Below, in pieces: positions 63,175-64,000 of a stretch of 64,000 nt of DNA. Location of the stretch: assembly GCF_001278075.1 (NCBI RefSeq), contig NZ_CP011340.1, positions 8,429,501-8,493,500 on the forward strand, read 5' to 3'. The notes below the pieces were generated by a model. That model was not told the origin of the DNA. It saw nothing but the letters and a program-made list of their open reading frames with translations, and did no database searches. The DNA comes from Streptomyces pristinaespiralis (GTDB lineage: Bacteria; Actinomycetota; Actinomycetes; Streptomycetales; Streptomycetaceae). Position 1 is the first letter of the stretch, and every line of letters begins with the position of its first letter. Made by a program: the position numbers and the translations under genes.

Positions 63175-63730
63175 CCCCTACCTGCTGGCACGGGCCCGAG
63201 CCCTGCGCACGGTCCCTGTCCCGGCGGACCGCGCAGGACTCACCCAGCTGCGCTGCGCCGCCGACGATGTGGAGCGCCGGCTGGTCGACGTCGTCACCCC
63301 GAACGGGACCCAGGAGCTGATGACCGGCTGGGCTCCCGATGTGGAACCGGCGAGTGGCGCGCTGGGCGACAGCGACGTCCACCGAACCGCCTCGACCGTC
63401 CGCCTGCTCACCCTGGCCTGCTGCATCCGCCACTGCTGGCCCGACCCCAGCCAGCCGCTGTACCCAGGACAACCCGCTGCGCAGCAGGACGTCCTCGCCG
63501 CCCTGACTCCTCTCCAGGACACCCTCGCGCCCCGCGACGGCGCGGCCGTGCTGGGGCAGACCGGGCACTTCCTGACGGCCCTGCGGTTCCTGCGCGCCTG
63601 CGGACACCTCGCGGCAGACGTCGGCGACGGCATGATCCGCCTCGGCCCCATGGTTGCGCTGTGGTCCGAGCGCGATGTGGCCGAACTGCGCAACGGCTAC
63701 GACATCCTGCCCGCTCCGAGGAAGGGGTGA
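63167..63730 (+). CDS. Operon of unknown function, gene 2 (187 aa)
   Basis: It starts at ATG 63167 (MSDPYLLARARALRTVPVPA), inside the end of gene 1. It is mostly helical with a C-terminal winged-helix-like block ('LTALRFLRACGHLAADVGDG', 'MIRLGPMVALWSERDVAELR'). The size and position after a winged-helix/helical gene would suit a small accessory subunit of the same complex. No family is recognised with confidence. Confidence 0.65.
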   Translation: MSDPYLLARARALRTVPVPADRAGLTQLRCAADDVERRLVDVVTPNGTQELMTGWAPDVEPASGALGDSDVHRTASTVRLLTLACCIRHCWPDPSQPLYPGQPAAQQDVLAALTPLQDTLAPRDGAAVLGQTGHFLTALRFLRACGHLAADVGDGMIRLGPMVALWSERDVAELRNGYDILPAPRKG

Positions 63731-63734
63731 GCCC

Positions 63735-64000
63735 GTGGACGTACCGGCATTGCAAGCCCTGTCCCACAACCGGCGGGCCGATGTCCGAGCGGCGGTCTGT
63801 GCCGTGGAGACCGCCGTGATCCCCGTACCGTCCGTCCACTACCGTGCCCTCGCCGAGATCCCGCTGCGCATCGTGGTGGAACAGGTCCTGGCCGCATCCG
63901 GACGCACCCTGCTCGCGGTCGGCGGCGGCTACCTCTCCGGTTACACCGACGAGATCAGACAACGTCTGGCGCACGAAGGAATCGGAGTCCTGCCGCGCGA
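63735..64000 (+). CDS. Operon gene 3, 3' end outside window
   Basis: GTG 63735 (VDVPALQALSHNRRADVRAA) follows GAAGGGG by 7 bases and starts 4 bases after the gene 2 stop. The visible 88 codons encode a helical N-terminus with 'ALAEIPLRIVVEQVLAASGR' and 'TLLAVGGGYLSGYTDEIRQR'. It belongs to the same operon; nothing more can be said from this window. Confidence 0.6.
   Translation, partial: MDVPALQALSHNRRADVRAAVCAVETAVIPVPSVHYRALAEIPLRIVVEQVLAASGRTLLAVGGGYLSGYTDEIRQRLAHEGIGVLPR

Noticed and set aside
25000..64000. tRNA-based attachment site for an integrative element
   Set aside because: I looked for tRNA T-loop-like sequences and long flanking direct repeats and saw none inside the window; the ends of any element are probably outside it.

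Overview
The window reads as chromosomal and integrated accessory DNA of a Streptomyces or close relative. It is very GC-rich with G/C in third codon positions, uses many GTG and TTG starts behind GGAGG-type ribosome sites, and has stop-start overlaps (ATGA, GTGA). It also carries characteristic families: a CebR/CebEFG/BglC-like sugar cluster, DUF6207, DUF6083, helicases with helicase-associated repeats, and NF041680-type transposase debris. All identifications come from reading the sequence; no database search was run.

Region 1 (1-24.9 kb) looks like ordinary metabolic chromosome. It holds a partial VOC protein, a cold-shock protein, a kinase of the aminoglycoside phosphotransferase fold and a RibD/DHFR-like reductase. 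A LacI-family repressor is divergent from a lipoprotein/permease/permease/GH1 beta-glucosidase operon, with a 42-bp palindromic operator pair between them. Then come a zinc formaldehyde dehydrogenase, glpF-glpK, a DinB-like protein and a small protein behind a SoxR-type promoter. From about 19 kb there is debris: a broken DDE transposase, a fragment of a Mu/TniA-type integrase core, and a gene whose 5' end carries a 32-bp tandem duplication.

Region 2 (25-44 kb) is an eroded mobile or defence region. It contains a MobF/TrwC relaxase remnant, a helicase that has lost its N-terminal half, and a replication module (DciA-like loader plus DnaB-like helicase, the latter frameshifted). Inserted just behind dnaB is a complete 1,679-bp one-gene transposon (30264-31942) with TGT...ACA ends, TTCTCA/GTGTCA repeat sites and a 5-bp GCAGC target duplication. 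It separates dnaB from a broken HNH endonuclease gene. After it come a tightly overlapping three-gene operon with a membrane and a coiled-coil protein, a KAP NTPase, a 39-residue membrane micropeptide, a zinc-ribbon/nuclease fusion and a HEPN/zinc-ribbon protein. About 1.6 kb without an intact gene follows.

Region 3 (45.2-52.8 kb) is the most striking unit: a compact HerA - SbcD (Mre11) - SbcC (Rad50) - NurA-like operon. This is the gene set that archaea use for DNA end resection, here in an actinobacterial accessory region and followed by debris and a second HEPN-like protein with an overlapping zinc-finger partner.

Region 4 (56-64 kb) has integrative-element-type genes: a Lys/Ala-rich HTH protein, a Cys-rich protein divergent from a small XRE regulator with three phased operator copies between them, a DUF6083 protein, a UvrD-type helicase, and the first genes of an overlapping operon of unknown function that runs out of the window.
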